From: a virus
Direction: 5' to 3' (one strand)
IMG/VR virus record: IMGVR_UViG_3300035680_001201
Coordinates: 1-64,000 of that record
DNA: 64,000 bases
Shown: in pieces, positions 1 through 10,100 of the stretch
Layout of the letters: the number at the start of each line of letters is the position of its first letter
How positions within the stretch are numbered: position 1 is the first letter of the stretch
Made by a program: the position numbers and the translations under genes
The notes under the pieces: model-generated
Told to the model about the DNA's origin: nothing
Databases searched by the model: none
What the model saw: the letters and a program-made list of their open reading frames with translations, nothing else

Positions 1-2312
1 CATCAGGTACAAGTGGTACGTCAGGTACAACTGGTACATCGGGTACATCGGGTACATCGGGTACATCAGGCACAAGTGGTACTTCGGGTACATCAGGCAC
101 AAGTGGAACCTCGGGTACATCAGGTACATCAGGTACTTCAGGTACTTCAGGTAGAGATGGTACATCGGGTACAAGTGGTACATCAGGTACATCAGGTACG
201 TCAGGTACTTCTGGTACATCGGGTACAAGTGGAACCTCGGGTACAAGTGGTACATCGGGTACAAGTGGTACAAGTGGTACATCAGGTACAAGTGGTACAT
301 CGGGTACATCGGGTACAAGTGGAACCTCGGGTACAAGTGGTACATCGGGTACAAGTGGAACTTCCGGTATAGATGGTCAAGTAGGAATGTTTGGCGGTAA
401 TTCAGTATTGTATAGATACGCAAGCGTAGCTAAGGATCCAGATTATTATCCAGTCTTCGCAGCAGAAGCATGTTTCCCAACTGCTTCGTTCGGTAGTGTT
501 ATTAACGTTGATTACAGATCAATGACTTTATATCCGCCAGGTGATTTTAGTATAACACCAACGACGAATGTAACAAAATGGTGGCAATCTGTATCGGCAT
601 CTGTGCCTGGATATTTAAGAGTCAGTCACGCTTTCAGTTCTAGTAGATTCGTAATCACTAAAGTTACATCCGTACAAGAGTTTGCATCTAGTCCGTTTGT
701 AGGTTTCCAAATAACTGGTACTCCAGTTATGTCATCATCGATTGATCCATTCACCGACAATCTTGCTGAACCCGCTGATCGATTGGTTATGACATGGACA
801 GCAAATGGTGCAAGTGGTACATCGGGTACATCGGGTACATCGGGTACATCGGGTACATCGGGTACATCGGGTACATCGGGTACATCGGGTACATCGGGTA
901 CATCGGGTACATCGGGTACAAGTGGAACCTCAGGTACAAGTGGAACCTCAGGTACATCAGGTACAAGTGGTACATCGGGTACAAGTGGTACATCAGGTAC
1001 AAGTGGTACATCGGGTACATCGGGTACATCGGGTACATCGGGTACATCGGGTACATCAGGTACATCAGGTACAAGTGGTACATCGGGTGCAGCAGGTCAG
1101 AACGCGTCTAACGTTATACAGTGGTTGTACGATACAAACATTCGTGATTCCGCTCCAAACGTAACAACTGTGGCTAGTGGTTCAGCCGGTGCCGTCAGTG
1201 GAAGTTTGTATATATCAGAATACTCATATCCATTTGTTGCTCCGGGAAATAATTATTTTGACTTATTTAATACAATAAATAACGTTAATAATCCTACAAA
1301 AGCAGTCGTTACAGTAACAGCAAAAGATGATCCTACAACATGGCAGATCTATAAAATTACTAGTGCTGCTTATTTTAATTTGAAAAGATATTGGGTTTTC
1401 GGTATCACTGGTCTTGGATCTGGTAATGGAGATAATACATGGGGTACTGTTCAGAATTTGACATTTAGTTTCTCTGGTGAATCTGGAGGAGCTGGGGCAG
1501 CTGGTACTTCGGGTACTTCGGGTGTACAAGGTGCAAGTGGAACCTCGGGTACAAGTGGTACAAGTGGTACTTCAGGTACATCAGGTACAAGTGGTACATC
1601 AGGTAGAAACGGTACATCGGGTACAACTGGTACATCAGGTACAAGTGGTACAAGTGGTACAAGTGGTACTTCGGGTACGTCAGGTACTTCGGGTACATCA
1701 GGTACAAGTGGTACTTCGGGTACATCGGGTACGTCAGGTACTTCGGGTGCACAAGGTCCAAGCGGTACATCTGGTACATCAGGTGCGGGTTCTCCGGGTG
1801 GCAGTGGTTCATCTGGTACAACCGGTACATCGGGTGCCGCTGGTACATCTGGTACAAGTGGAACCTCGGGTACATCGGGTAGAAACGGTACAAGTGGAAC
1901 ATCTGGTACTTCAGGTACTTCAGGTACTTCAGGTACAAGTGGAACCTCGGGTACATCGGGTGCACAAGGTGCACCAGGCGCTGGTGGTGGTGGTGACGTA
2001 ACTGGACAAGCAAGTGGTTTCCAAGACTACTTAGTCAAGTGGGATGACACCAGTGGCAAGGCAATCACTGGATCTCTTTGGGCAGAGTCCTTGGGTGATT
2101 TGTACAGTGCAACTACCGGTTTCGCCGCTATGACATATGGGTTTGTTTGGATTCCATGTGATGCAGGTGCACCAACGGGCGATCTCCTCAATGATGGTCA
2201 AGCTCTTACTTTGACAGCCAACCGTGCTGCTATGTATTGGGATGCCGATGAAAAACGTTTGTACGTTTATGACTCAACAAATGGATGGTCGTACAGTCCA
2301 ATATTTACCTGA
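1..2312 (+). CDS. Collagen-like (Gly-Thr-Ser)n tail fibre protein, 5' end outside window
   Basis: The reading frame is open from base 3 and continues in frame through the Met codon at 387, so that Met is internal and the gene starts left of the window. The visible 769 residues alternate collagen-type Gly-X-Y blocks, almost all Gly-Thr-Ser, with two globular insertions (about 387-810 and 1096-1495). A non-repetitive C-terminal cap (about 1990-2312) ends in a Leu-Tyr-Val-Tyr-Asp-Ser...Trp motif. The second insertion, and less clearly the first, has the 'phrase-Tyr-x-Ile/Val-Thr' beta-rich look of domains interrupting phage collagen-like fibres. The likely role is a trimeric fibre or whisker on the virion. 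The Thr/Ser-dense triplets are plausible O-glycosylation targets, and two glycosyltransferase genes follow directly. The precise virion position is inferred. Confidence 0.85.
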   Translation, partial: SGTSGTSGTTGTSGTSGTSGTSGTSGTSGTSGTSGTSGTSGTSGTSGTSGRDGTSGTSGTSGTSGTSGTSGTSGTSGTSGTSGTSGTSGTSGTSGTSGTSGTSGTSGTSGTSGTSGTSGTSGIDGQVGMFGGNSVLYRYASVAKDPDYYPVFAAEACFPTASFGSVINVDYRSMTLYPPGDFSITPTTNVTKWWQSVSASVPGYLRVSHAFSSSRFVITKVTSVQEFASSPFVGFQITGTPVMSSSIDPFTDNLAEPADRLVMTWTANGASGTSGTSGTSGTSGTSGTSGTSGTSGTSGTSGTSGTSGTSGTSGTSGTSGTSGTSGTSGTSGTSGTSGTSGTSGTSGTSGTSGTSGTSGTSGAAGQNASNVIQWLYDTNIRDSAPNVTTVASGSAGAVSGSLYISEYSYPFVAPGNNYFDLFNTINNVNNPTKAVVTVTAKDDPTTWQIYKITSAAYFNLKRYWVFGITGLGSGNGDNTWGTVQNLTFSFSGESGGAGAAGTSGTSGVQGASGTSGTSGTSGTSGTSGTSGTSGRNGTSGTTGTSGTSGTSGTSGTSGTSGTSGTSGTSGTSGTSGTSGTSGAQGPSGTSGTSGAGSPGGSGSSGTTGTSGAAGTSGTSGTSGTSGRNGTSGTSGTSGTSGTSGTSGTSGTSGAQGAPGAGGGGDVTGQASGFQDYLVKWDDTSGKAITGSLWAESLGDLYSATTGFAAMTYGFVWIPCDAGAPTGDLLNDGQALTLTANRAAMYWDADEKRLYVYDSTNGWSYSPIFT
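3..377 (+). repeat. Collagen-type GTS-coding repeat block 1
   Basis: About 375 bp of 9-bp units (ggt-aca-tcN / ggt-aca-agt) encode Gly-Thr-Ser triplets, with one Gly-Arg-Asp-Gly break. It continues leftwards out of the window. Synonymous codons (tca, tcg, agt, tct) are mixed, which reduces perfect identity between units. Confidence 0.95.
816..1085 (+). repeat. Collagen-type GTS-coding repeat block 2, with 11 perfect 9-bp units
   Basis: The block opens with eleven consecutive identical units ggtacatcg (816-914), then changes to mixed synonymous units. The perfect part looks recently expanded by slippage, because the codons are identical and not only the amino acids. A length change in steps of 9 bp would keep the frame. 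Confidence 0.95.
1503..1980 (+). repeat. Collagen-type GTS-coding repeat block 3
   Basis: Gly-X-Y coding repeat, mainly Gly-Thr-Ser, with occasional Gly-Arg-Asn-Gly, Gly-Ala-Gln-Gly and Gly-Pro-Ser breaks. It leads into the C-terminal cap of the fibre protein. Units are synonymously diverse, so it looks older than block 2. Confidence 0.93.
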
Positions 2313-2371
2313 GAATAACGATTGAAAAATTAAAATAAATTTTAGTGGTCATTGATCACTATTTTAATATA

Positions 2372-4804
2372 ATGAGTTATAAAATTTTATATATCACTCC
2401 TCATTTATCTACTGGGGGGTGTCCGCAGTATCTTTTGAAGAAACTGAATGTATTAAAAGATACACATAAGTTATATTGTGTTGAGTATAACAATTACGGT
2501 GAGTGGTTCATAGTACAAAAGACTCAAGTACGTGAACTGCTTGGTGATTGTTATCATGTATTGGGAGATAACAAGCATCAATTGTTATCGATTATAGATG
2601 ATATTCAACCGGACATAATACATTTGGAGGAGATGCCAGAGTATTTTATGTCGGATGATGTTACTGCGAAGGTGTATAACAATGAACGTAAGTATCATAT
2701 TGTTGAGACATCCCACGACAGCAGTTTTAATTCTGCTAACAAGCGATTTTTTCCGGATCGGTTTGTATTTGTTAGCAACTATCAAAAAAATGCATTGAGT
2801 GTACTTAATGTACCTTCACATGTAATTGAGTATCCAATATACATTAAGGATAAGGCGAGCAATCGTGATGAAGTTCTTAGAAAGTTGGGATTGGATCCGT
2901 CGTTGTTGCATATTGTTAATGTTGGTTTGTGGTCGCGTCGTAAGAATCAGGGTGAAATTATTGAATATGCTAATAAGATGTTAGATTGTCCGGTGCAGTT
3001 TCATTTTGTTGGAAACACCGCTGGAAATTTTGAATCATATTGGTCACCGTTGCTTAAGAATTTGCCAAAGAACTGTAAGGCGTGGGGTGAACGTAATGAT
3101 GTTGATACGTTTTACAGTTGTATGGATTTGTTTTTGTTTACGAGTCGTGGAAGTGAGAATGATAAAGAGACTAGTCCGATTGTAATACGAGAGGCGATTA
3201 GTTATAAGATACCATCGTTGATATATAATTTGCCTGTATATTTGAACATGTATAACAGATATTCAAATATTTCTTATTTGTCGAATGATTTGAATGACAA
3301 TGTTAAAAAGATCAAGTCGTGTTTGAATATTCAGAATAAAAAGCGTAACTATGCTTATGTTGTTTCGACGTATCCAACGACATCTGTTGAATTTGATACT
3401 ACAGTACAGTGTTTGAATGCTTTGAGTGATTCGGAGACTATATTGACGACCCATCATTCTGATTATGAGAAGTTTAACACTATAGCTAATAGTGTTGTGT
3501 ATGATGTTAGTAATCCTATAATCAAGCATAATTTTTATTGTAAGTATTGGTATCGTGATAATGTGTTTGACTTTGATTTGAATTTGAAGAAGAACGACAA
3601 TGATAATTATCATGGGTTGGCTGTTTGGACCAATTATCAGAATGGTATACGTAAGTCTAAGGAGTTGGGTTATAAGTACAGTGTATGTTTGAATTATGAT
3701 ATAGTATTGAGTGGCGGTGATTTGAGTGTAATTGGTACTATTGTTAATGATTTGGAAGTGTCTAAGAGCAAGGGGTATTTTATCCATGAAGTTATGGGTG
3801 AAGGAGACACGTTAAAAACTGTATTTTTTGTAATTGACAATGATTATTTCATAGAAAAGTTTGAGAGGGTTGATACTGAGAGTGAGTATAATGCTAGTCT
3901 TGTGAAATATAATTCTCCGTCGAATGGTTTGGAGAATTATGTTTATAATGTATTAAAGAATGATTTGAGCAGTTTTACTTTGACTAAAGACAAGGAAGAG
4001 AAGATATTTCCGAATAGTTCTTTGAATGCGTTTTCTAGGGTAGAATATTTCTCAGTGGTACCAAACGATGATTTGTCTAGTTTTTATATTTGGAAGAGTT
4101 CTAATAATGTAGTTGATAACAAGTCGGTGAGTATCAGAGTATATGAAGATAACAAGATAGTATTAAAAGTTGCTTATCAACAGTTAATGAATGGTATTTT
4201 TTATCAACCGGTCAAATATAAGACTGGAAGTAAATACCTTGTTATGTTGGAAGAATATAATTCTGATTTGAAGGTTATTGATAGAAGGAACATTGAATTT
4301 AGTGATATTAATCAGATACGAGACAATGGTAAGTTTACATTGATGCCTCGTTCGGCAGTGAATGCGTCGAACACGATTAATATACACCATGTTAATCCAA
4401 ACGATATTTTGTTTAATGATTTATCAGAACTAAGTGCGCATAAATGTGTTTATCGTAATTACATTCAAAGTTCTGAGATTGATGTGGTGAACAATTTGTT
4501 TAATTATAACAACAATATAAATGTGGTAATTAAGAATGTTCAATTGAATGTAAAGTCTGAAGAGTTTGTTCAGAGTGTTCGTCAGGCTCACAAGTATTTG
4601 GTTGATAACCATGAATCCGTTCTTGGTTTGGTTATTGGTGATACTCCTTATATTGGCATGAGTCCGTATTACAAGTCTAGCAAAAAGAATGTGGATGTGT
4701 ATGTGATTAATAATAATCATTTGCATCAATTTAAAACAATTGGATCATTATCTGATTTGCATAGTTATATCAAAATTTTTACAACTAAGTCATTGGCTAA
4801 ATAA
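2372..4804 (+). CDS. Large multidomain glycosyltransferase (GT4-type N-terminal domain)
   Basis: An 810-residue protein. I place the start at the ATG at 2372, because the sequence from there begins with the usual GT-B beta strand (Lys-Ile-Leu-Tyr-Ile-Thr-Pro); a GTG at 2345 would only add nine unlikely residues. Residues about 1-310 look like a GT4 GT-B enzyme. There is a Gly-Leu-Trp-Ser-Arg-Arg-Lys-Asn donor-site strand near 185 and an acidic Glu-x7-Glu region near 265-275. The middle (about 325-540) resembles a GT-A-like fold with a Tyr-Asp acidic strand, and the C-terminal 250 residues are beta-rich and unrecognised. It lies between the collagen-like fibre gene and a second fused transferase with only 2 bp to the latter, so it probably acts with that enzyme. 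The acceptor is unknown; fibre modification is an inference from position. Confidence 0.7.
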   Translation: MSYKILYITPHLSTGGCPQYLLKKLNVLKDTHKLYCVEYNNYGEWFIVQKTQVRELLGDCYHVLGDNKHQLLSIIDDIQPDIIHLEEMPEYFMSDDVTAKVYNNERKYHIVETSHDSSFNSANKRFFPDRFVFVSNYQKNALSVLNVPSHVIEYPIYIKDKASNRDEVLRKLGLDPSLLHIVNVGLWSRRKNQGEIIEYANKMLDCPVQFHFVGNTAGNFESYWSPLLKNLPKNCKAWGERNDVDTFYSCMDLFLFTSRGSENDKETSPIVIREAISYKIPSLIYNLPVYLNMYNRYSNISYLSNDLNDNVKKIKSCLNIQNKKRNYAYVVSTYPTTSVEFDTTVQCLNALSDSETILTTHHSDYEKFNTIANSVVYDVSNPIIKHNFYCKYWYRDNVFDFDLNLKKNDNDNYHGLAVWTNYQNGIRKSKELGYKYSVCLNYDIVLSGGDLSVIGTIVNDLEVSKSKGYFIHEVMGEGDTLKTVFFVIDNDYFIEKFERVDTESEYNASLVKYNSPSNGLENYVYNVLKNDLSSFTLTKDKEEKIFPNSSLNAFSRVEYFSVVPNDDLSSFYIWKSSNNVVDNKSVSIRVYEDNKIVLKVAYQQLMNGIFYQPVKYKTGSKYLVMLEEYNSDLKVIDRRNIEFSDINQIRDNGKFTLMPRSAVNASNTINIHHVNPNDILFNDLSELSAHKCVYRNYIQSSEIDVVNNLFNYNNNINVVIKNVQLNVKSEEFVQSVRQAHKYLVDNHESVLGLVIGDTPYIGMSPYYKSSKKNVDVYVINNNHLHQFKTIGSLSDLHSYIKIFTTKSLAK

Positions 4805-4806
4805 AT

Positions 4807-6903
4807 ATGAGAATTTGTCAAGTTACACCGGGATTGATATCGATACCACCAAATGGTTGGGGAGCTATAGAAAAGATTATATGGGAATATAAGCAATCAT
4901 TGGAAAGAATGGGTCATGTTTGTGACATTAAATATTTGGATGATGTTAAAGTTGAAAACTATGATGTAGTTCATATTCATGTTGCTAATTTGGCTTTACT
5001 TGCACATGAACGTAAAATTCCTTATGTGTTTACCATGCACGATCATCATACTGAAGTATATGGTGATCAGTCTGCATTATATAATCAGAATCGTGAGGCG
5101 ATGGAAAAGTCTATAATTTCCTTTGTTCCTGCCACTCATTTGGTTTCGTATTTTAATAGTAGACGTGTAAAGTATTTGCGTCATGGTGCTAACACATCAT
5201 TTTTTACTCCGGGTGATCCTAATAATAAAAAACATAAGTTGTTGTGTGTTGGAAGAAACGGATTACATGCAAACATGTCATTTGACCGTAAAGGGTTTGT
5301 TTATGCAATTGAGGCAGCTCGTAAGCATGATCTTGAATTGACTATTGCTGGTCCATCTGCTAATAAAGAGTTTTTTGAAACCAACAAAGATTTCAAGCCG
5401 TATGACAAAGTGAAATTTTTGTATGATTTGAACGAAAAAGATTTGGTTGAAGTTTATCGTGATCATACTATTTTTCTACATCCATCGTCAGTTGAGGCCG
5501 GTCATCCTAATTTGACGTTGGTTGAAGCTATGTCATGTGCACTTCCGGTAGTTTCTACATATGATACTGATGCTTTGCCAGGCATGGTTAAGATAGAACG
5601 TAATGTTGAATCAGTATATAAAGGAATATCTACTGTAATGAATAACTGGCAGCAATTGCGACGAGATGCGTTAACATATGCTAAATCGAATGATTGGAAC
5701 TTTGTTGTTGATGATTTGATCAAAGAGTATAGAAAAGTGGATGAATATCGTATGAAAAACGAACTGAACGATGTTTATGATCAAACACTTATGAATGTCA
5801 AGCAACACCAGAGTGCGAAGATCACAATTGATTATTGTGATGGAGCTTATATTTCTATAAACGGTGGCGATCCATCAACTAAGTACGATTTTGATTTTGT
5901 TGATGAAAATACTGGTACTTCATTATTTGGTGGCACGTTAAAATCAAATGAATGGTCTCGGTGTTTTGTGAAGCGTTTTATTCCGTACAACATTAAAATT
6001 AGTTCGGGGTCAAAATTAATTTTGGATAGTAAGTTAGATTTGAAAAACAAAAACGTGTTGATTTGTTTGGATACACGATCATTGGGTGATTGTATTGCTT
6101 GGTTTCCGTATGTAGAGGAGTTTAGAAAGAAACATGGGTGCAATATCACGTGTGCAACAAATTGGAGCACATTGTTTCAAGACAATTATCCTGACATTAA
6201 GTTTTGTGGATTAGAATGGCATGGTGATTTTTACGCCGTTTACCGAATTGGTTGTTATCCTGATAAACATCGTTCATTTTATACATATAAAGAGGTTACA
6301 TTACAGAAATTGTCATCTTCGATATTGGGACTTGATCATACAGACATTAAACCAAAAATTTCTGTTAGAAATAAGAATCGTCTTGTTGAAGATCGTTATG
6401 TTTGTTTTGCCACACATTCTACTTCGCAGGCTAAGTTTTGGAATAATCCTACTGGTTGGCAGGAAATGTGTGATTATTTGAATAGTATTGGTTTGAAACC
6501 AATGTTGATTCAGTTGGAAGAAAAGAATGATATTACTAATATTATTAACAAGTCTGGTGCAAAGGATATACACGAAACTATAAATTTGTTGTATAACTGT
6601 GAATTCTTTGTTGGAATTGGATCGGGGTTATCATGGTTGTCATGGGCATTGAATAAGCCAACGGTTTTGGTGAGTGGATTTAGTTTACCAGAGAGTGAGT
6701 TTTATACACCTTACCGTGTTATTAACAAAGACGTGTGTCATGGTTGTTGGAATGATTGTGATTTTGATAAGGGTGATTGGAATTGGTGCCCTCGACAAAA
6801 GGGTACTGATAGACAGTTTGAGTGTTCTAAACAAATTAGTTCTCAAATGGTTATAGATAAAATCAATGACCTTATTAAGACTGAAAGTATACGCACCTCT
6901 TGA
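4807..6903 (+). CDS. Fused GT4 glycosyltransferase and BAHT/TibC-like O-heptosyltransferase
   Basis: A 698-residue protein with two catalytic halves. Residues 1-310 form a GT4 GT-B domain: Pro-Pro-Asn-Gly-Trp-Gly-Ala near the N-terminus, His-Pro-Ser-Ser-Val-Glu-Ala and a later Glu in the donor site. Residues about 335-690 resemble bacterial autotransporter heptosyltransferases (BAHT: Aah, TibC). There is a beta-rich stretch, then a GT9-like half with Asp-Thr-Arg-Ser-Leu-Gly-Asp and Gly-Ile-Gly-Ser-Gly-Leu-Ser-Trp. A cysteine cluster follows (Cys644, 647, 651, 661, 673), placed like the iron-finger of TibC. BAHT enzymes heptosylate Ser in beta-helical autotransporters; here the adjacent Gly-Thr-Ser fibre is the obvious candidate acceptor. 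The GT4 half might extend the first sugar. The sugar donor cannot be read from sequence. Confidence 0.75.
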   Translation: MRICQVTPGLISIPPNGWGAIEKIIWEYKQSLERMGHVCDIKYLDDVKVENYDVVHIHVANLALLAHERKIPYVFTMHDHHTEVYGDQSALYNQNREAMEKSIISFVPATHLVSYFNSRRVKYLRHGANTSFFTPGDPNNKKHKLLCVGRNGLHANMSFDRKGFVYAIEAARKHDLELTIAGPSANKEFFETNKDFKPYDKVKFLYDLNEKDLVEVYRDHTIFLHPSSVEAGHPNLTLVEAMSCALPVVSTYDTDALPGMVKIERNVESVYKGISTVMNNWQQLRRDALTYAKSNDWNFVVDDLIKEYRKVDEYRMKNELNDVYDQTLMNVKQHQSAKITIDYCDGAYISINGGDPSTKYDFDFVDENTGTSLFGGTLKSNEWSRCFVKRFIPYNIKISSGSKLILDSKLDLKNKNVLICLDTRSLGDCIAWFPYVEEFRKKHGCNITCATNWSTLFQDNYPDIKFCGLEWHGDFYAVYRIGCYPDKHRSFYTYKEVTLQKLSSSILGLDHTDIKPKISVRNKNRLVEDRYVCFATHSTSQAKFWNNPTGWQEMCDYLNSIGLKPMLIQLEEKNDITNIINKSGAKDIHETINLLYNCEFFVGIGSGLSWLSWALNKPTVLVSGFSLPESEFYTPYRVINKDVCHGCWNDCDFDKGDWNWCPRQKGTDRQFECSKQISSQMVIDKINDLIKTESIRTS

Positions 6904-6946
6904 AATCAATTGATTGGGGTATGTTTTAGTGGTTAATTGGGAAGAT

Positions 6947-6976
6947 GTTTAATACCCATATTATAGGGTACTAAAC
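6947..6976. promoter_or_regulatory. Inverted repeat between the glycosyltransferase and sheath genes
   Basis: An 11-bp arm gtttaataccc (6947-6957) pairs with gggtactaaac (6966-6976) with one mismatch across an 8-base loop. No T-run follows, so it is not a clear intrinsic terminator. It could be a weak terminator, an mRNA processing hairpin or an operator. It sits in the 219-bp gap before the sheath gene. Confidence 0.4.
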
Positions 6977-7056
6977 GTCAGTATGAGTGTGCATATGACA
7001 TTTCTTTAAAAAGTAGACTTAAAATATAAATATGTTGTCTTTCAAATTTTTAGAAA

Positions 7057-7064
7057 TATTTATA
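7057..7064 (+). promoter_or_regulatory. TATTTATA box, candidate late promoter of the sheath gene
   Basis: Perfect TATTTATA, 58 nt before the sheath ATG, in an AT-rich leader. A Shine-Dalgarno-like gaaagg lies at about 7107-7112. The same box recurs before other virion genes in the window. Confidence 0.45.
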
Positions 7065-7122
7065 TTTAGAGTTTTTTGTATGTTTTTCATGCAACTTAAC
7101 TAATTGAAAGGAAATTTAACAT

Positions 7123-10100
7123 ATGCCAATTACAGAAGGGGGTACATTTACTCCACATAATCCAATAGTGAGTCCGGGCGTTTTTAGTCGTGAAAACGAC
7201 CTATCAGGTCTCGCTCAGGGTGTTGCTGATATTGGTGGAGCAATTGTCGCTCCCTTTCCAAAGGGACCGGGTTTTGCTCCAACAGTTGTCACCAGCGTTG
7301 CTGAGTTAGAAGAAAAATTTGGTGTAGCGGACGGAGTATATTACGGTCCTTACACTGCTAAACAATATCTACAAGAACAAGGTCTTGTGACTGTGTGTCG
7401 TGTAGGTGCGTTAACAGGTTACGAACAAGATAATCCGTTTGTGATTTACGCAATTCCGGGTTATTATAATCGTGCCACCGAAAGTGGTTCATTTACCGCT
7501 TTGGGAACTGCTGATTCATCATATATTGCTCTTGATCCTGATGATATCATGGTCAATATTCAATATGTCAGTTCTAGTGCAACTGAAACATTGACGATTA
7601 CTGGTAGTTTGTACGCAAACTTTGAAACCAGTTCATTCTCAGTGTACAACCCACCGGGAACACCAGGCAACAAGACATATACCACTCGTTACATCGGTGA
7701 TGTACATTTTACATTTGATGCTGCGCACTTTGAAATCAGTTCAAGTTATCAAGGTGACGGATCACTTAGTGCAGATGCTAAGTTGTTGCGTGCTCTTGCT
7801 GAACAAACCGGAAAGTTCTCTGGAAGTTTGGCAACAAGCAGCAGTTTGGTTAAGTTGAGTGATGATTTCCCTGTGTCTGGTACCGCATCTGAAGTTATTA
7901 TCAATAACATCAGTTTTGCTAAATATCGTCCAGCTAATAGCTGTGGTGTTCAAATTCAATTGACATGTAACATTAGCGGTAGTTTTGGTAAATACACTTC
8001 ATTTGTTGAAACTACGGTTTCTGGTGGAGATCCTTGTAATGATGGTGTTGCTCGTGAGTCTATAGTTTTAGCTGTATTGGCAAATACACAAAATGCAGCC
8101 ATTCAATCTGATGCCAATAACAAATTGGCACAAGTTGTATATGGATTTGAGGGTTCTGCTTTAAGTAAGAAGATTGCAACATCAGGATTGTACAGTGGTA
8201 GTATTGATCCGACCGCACAAGACTTTGTTCTTGATTTGCGTTATAACATCGGTGGTACAAGTGGAAGTTACGGAATCTATGAATTCTCATTGGATCCAGC
8301 AAGTTCTAATTATATTACCAACGTGTTTGGATCTGATCCAACTGCTGGTGATCCAGCAAAACAAGTTGCTGGTCAAAAGATTGAAGCTGCTTATTTATAT
8401 AAGATCTTCAAGGATACAATTGGACGTATTGTTCAAGAAGCAACAGATCCATCTGATGGATGGTTGATTGTTGGTAGTTCAGCTCCATATGTTCCATCTG
8501 GGGGTGCAAATGAACTTACCTTTAATGGTAATCCAATGAAGTTTACTGACGACTACGGTTACGCACCAACAACTGGTGATAGTGATTTTAGTTTGAAGTG
8601 GGCATCAACACCTTGGATTAACTCACAACAAGTTGCACCATTTACTGGTACATCAGATGTAACTGCACAACCACAACGTTTCCCATTATTCCGTGTTCAC
8701 ACTCTTGCTGACGGAACCAATATGAACACGTCATACAAGATCGAAATCAGTGATGTAAAACTCGCTGGTACCGTTACTGGTAGTGATTATGGTTCATTTA
8801 CATTGGCAGTACGTAAGTTTAGTGATACTGATAAGAATCCTAAGTATTTGGAACGTTTCCAAAACTTGAATCTTGATCCTGATAGCAGCAACTTCATTGC
8901 TCGTCGTATTGGTGATCGTTACAACTATATTTCTTACTCCGGTAAGATTATTGAGTTTGGTACGTATTCCAATTTGAGTAAGAATATTCGTATTGAAATG
9001 ACCGAGAACGTGTATCCAATATCAGCAGTTCCTTACGGATTTGATGCTCTTGCTACACCACTTGGTGGTAACGTCGGTGGATATTTGCCACCAGTTCAAT
9101 TCAGTCGCGCATCAACATATTCAACTGCTCCGGGTAGATATCCATCTGGTATTGTATTCGGTGAACCACCAATTGGTGCAGCTGATGATTTGTTGGCATT
9201 GTATCCTACATCATCACTTGGTGTATACAGTGTATATAACGACAATATTCAATACTTTGCTCCATTGCCTTCTTATGAAGGATTTAGTTCAATTGGCAAC
9301 AATGTTGTATTTGACCTTGAAACAGGTGATACATACAATCCAGTTGGTTCTAAACAACCAGATGTTCAAAACGACAGTGCTGGTATTCCATCAACTTATG
9401 ACGCTGCATACGAATCAACCCGTGTGAAGATGCGTAAGTTTATACTTGGATTCCAAGGTGGATTTGATGGTCAATCACCAGCAATTCCAATCAACGTTGG
9501 ATCTGATATCATTCCAGGCAACACGCAAGGTTTGAACTGTACTAGTATTACAAGTCCAGGCAGTATTGCTTACAGACAATGTATTGGTGCACTAGGTAAT
9601 GCTGACGAGTTTGATATTAACTTGATTGTGACTCCGGGTATCTTCTATCAACACCACAGTTATGTGGCACAGTTGACAATTGATATGTGTGAAGCACGTG
9701 GTGATTGTTTCTATATCATGGATAACGTGGTATTCCCTAAGAGCAATCAAAGCGTTGGATTGATTGATGCTGCTATTAATGTGGCTGCTACAATTGACAG
9801 CAGTTACGTTGCTACATACTATCCATGGGTCAAGATTCTTGATACCAATTTGAACAAGATTGTTAGTGTTCCACCATCAGTTGTTCTACCTGCTATCTAC
9901 GCAGCAAACGATAAAGCATCTGCTGAATGGTTTGCTCCAGCTGGTTTAAACCGTGGTGGTATTACACAAGCAGTTCAAGTGTTGGATCGTTTGACACACG
10001 GTGAACGTGATACCCTCTATGAAGGTCGTGTGAACCCAATTGCAGCATTCCCCGGTCAGGGTATCTGTGTATGGGGTCAAAAAACTCTTCAAATTGCCCC

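Noticed and set aside
13-372. Long open frames in other phases of the Gly-Thr-Ser repeats (Val-His-Gln-Val type and antisense Met-Tyr-Pro type)
   Set aside because: They are frame shadows of the 9-bp repeat, with no start context and unnatural composition; the same applies at 787-1164 and 1465-2013.
387-389. ATG at 387 as the start of the fibre protein
   Set aside because: The same frame is open and encodes Gly-X-Y repeats back to base 3, so this Met is internal.
3-1980. CRISPR-like array or non-coding satellite
   Set aside because: No spacers of regular size exist; the 9-bp periodicity and synonymous variation fit collagen coding.
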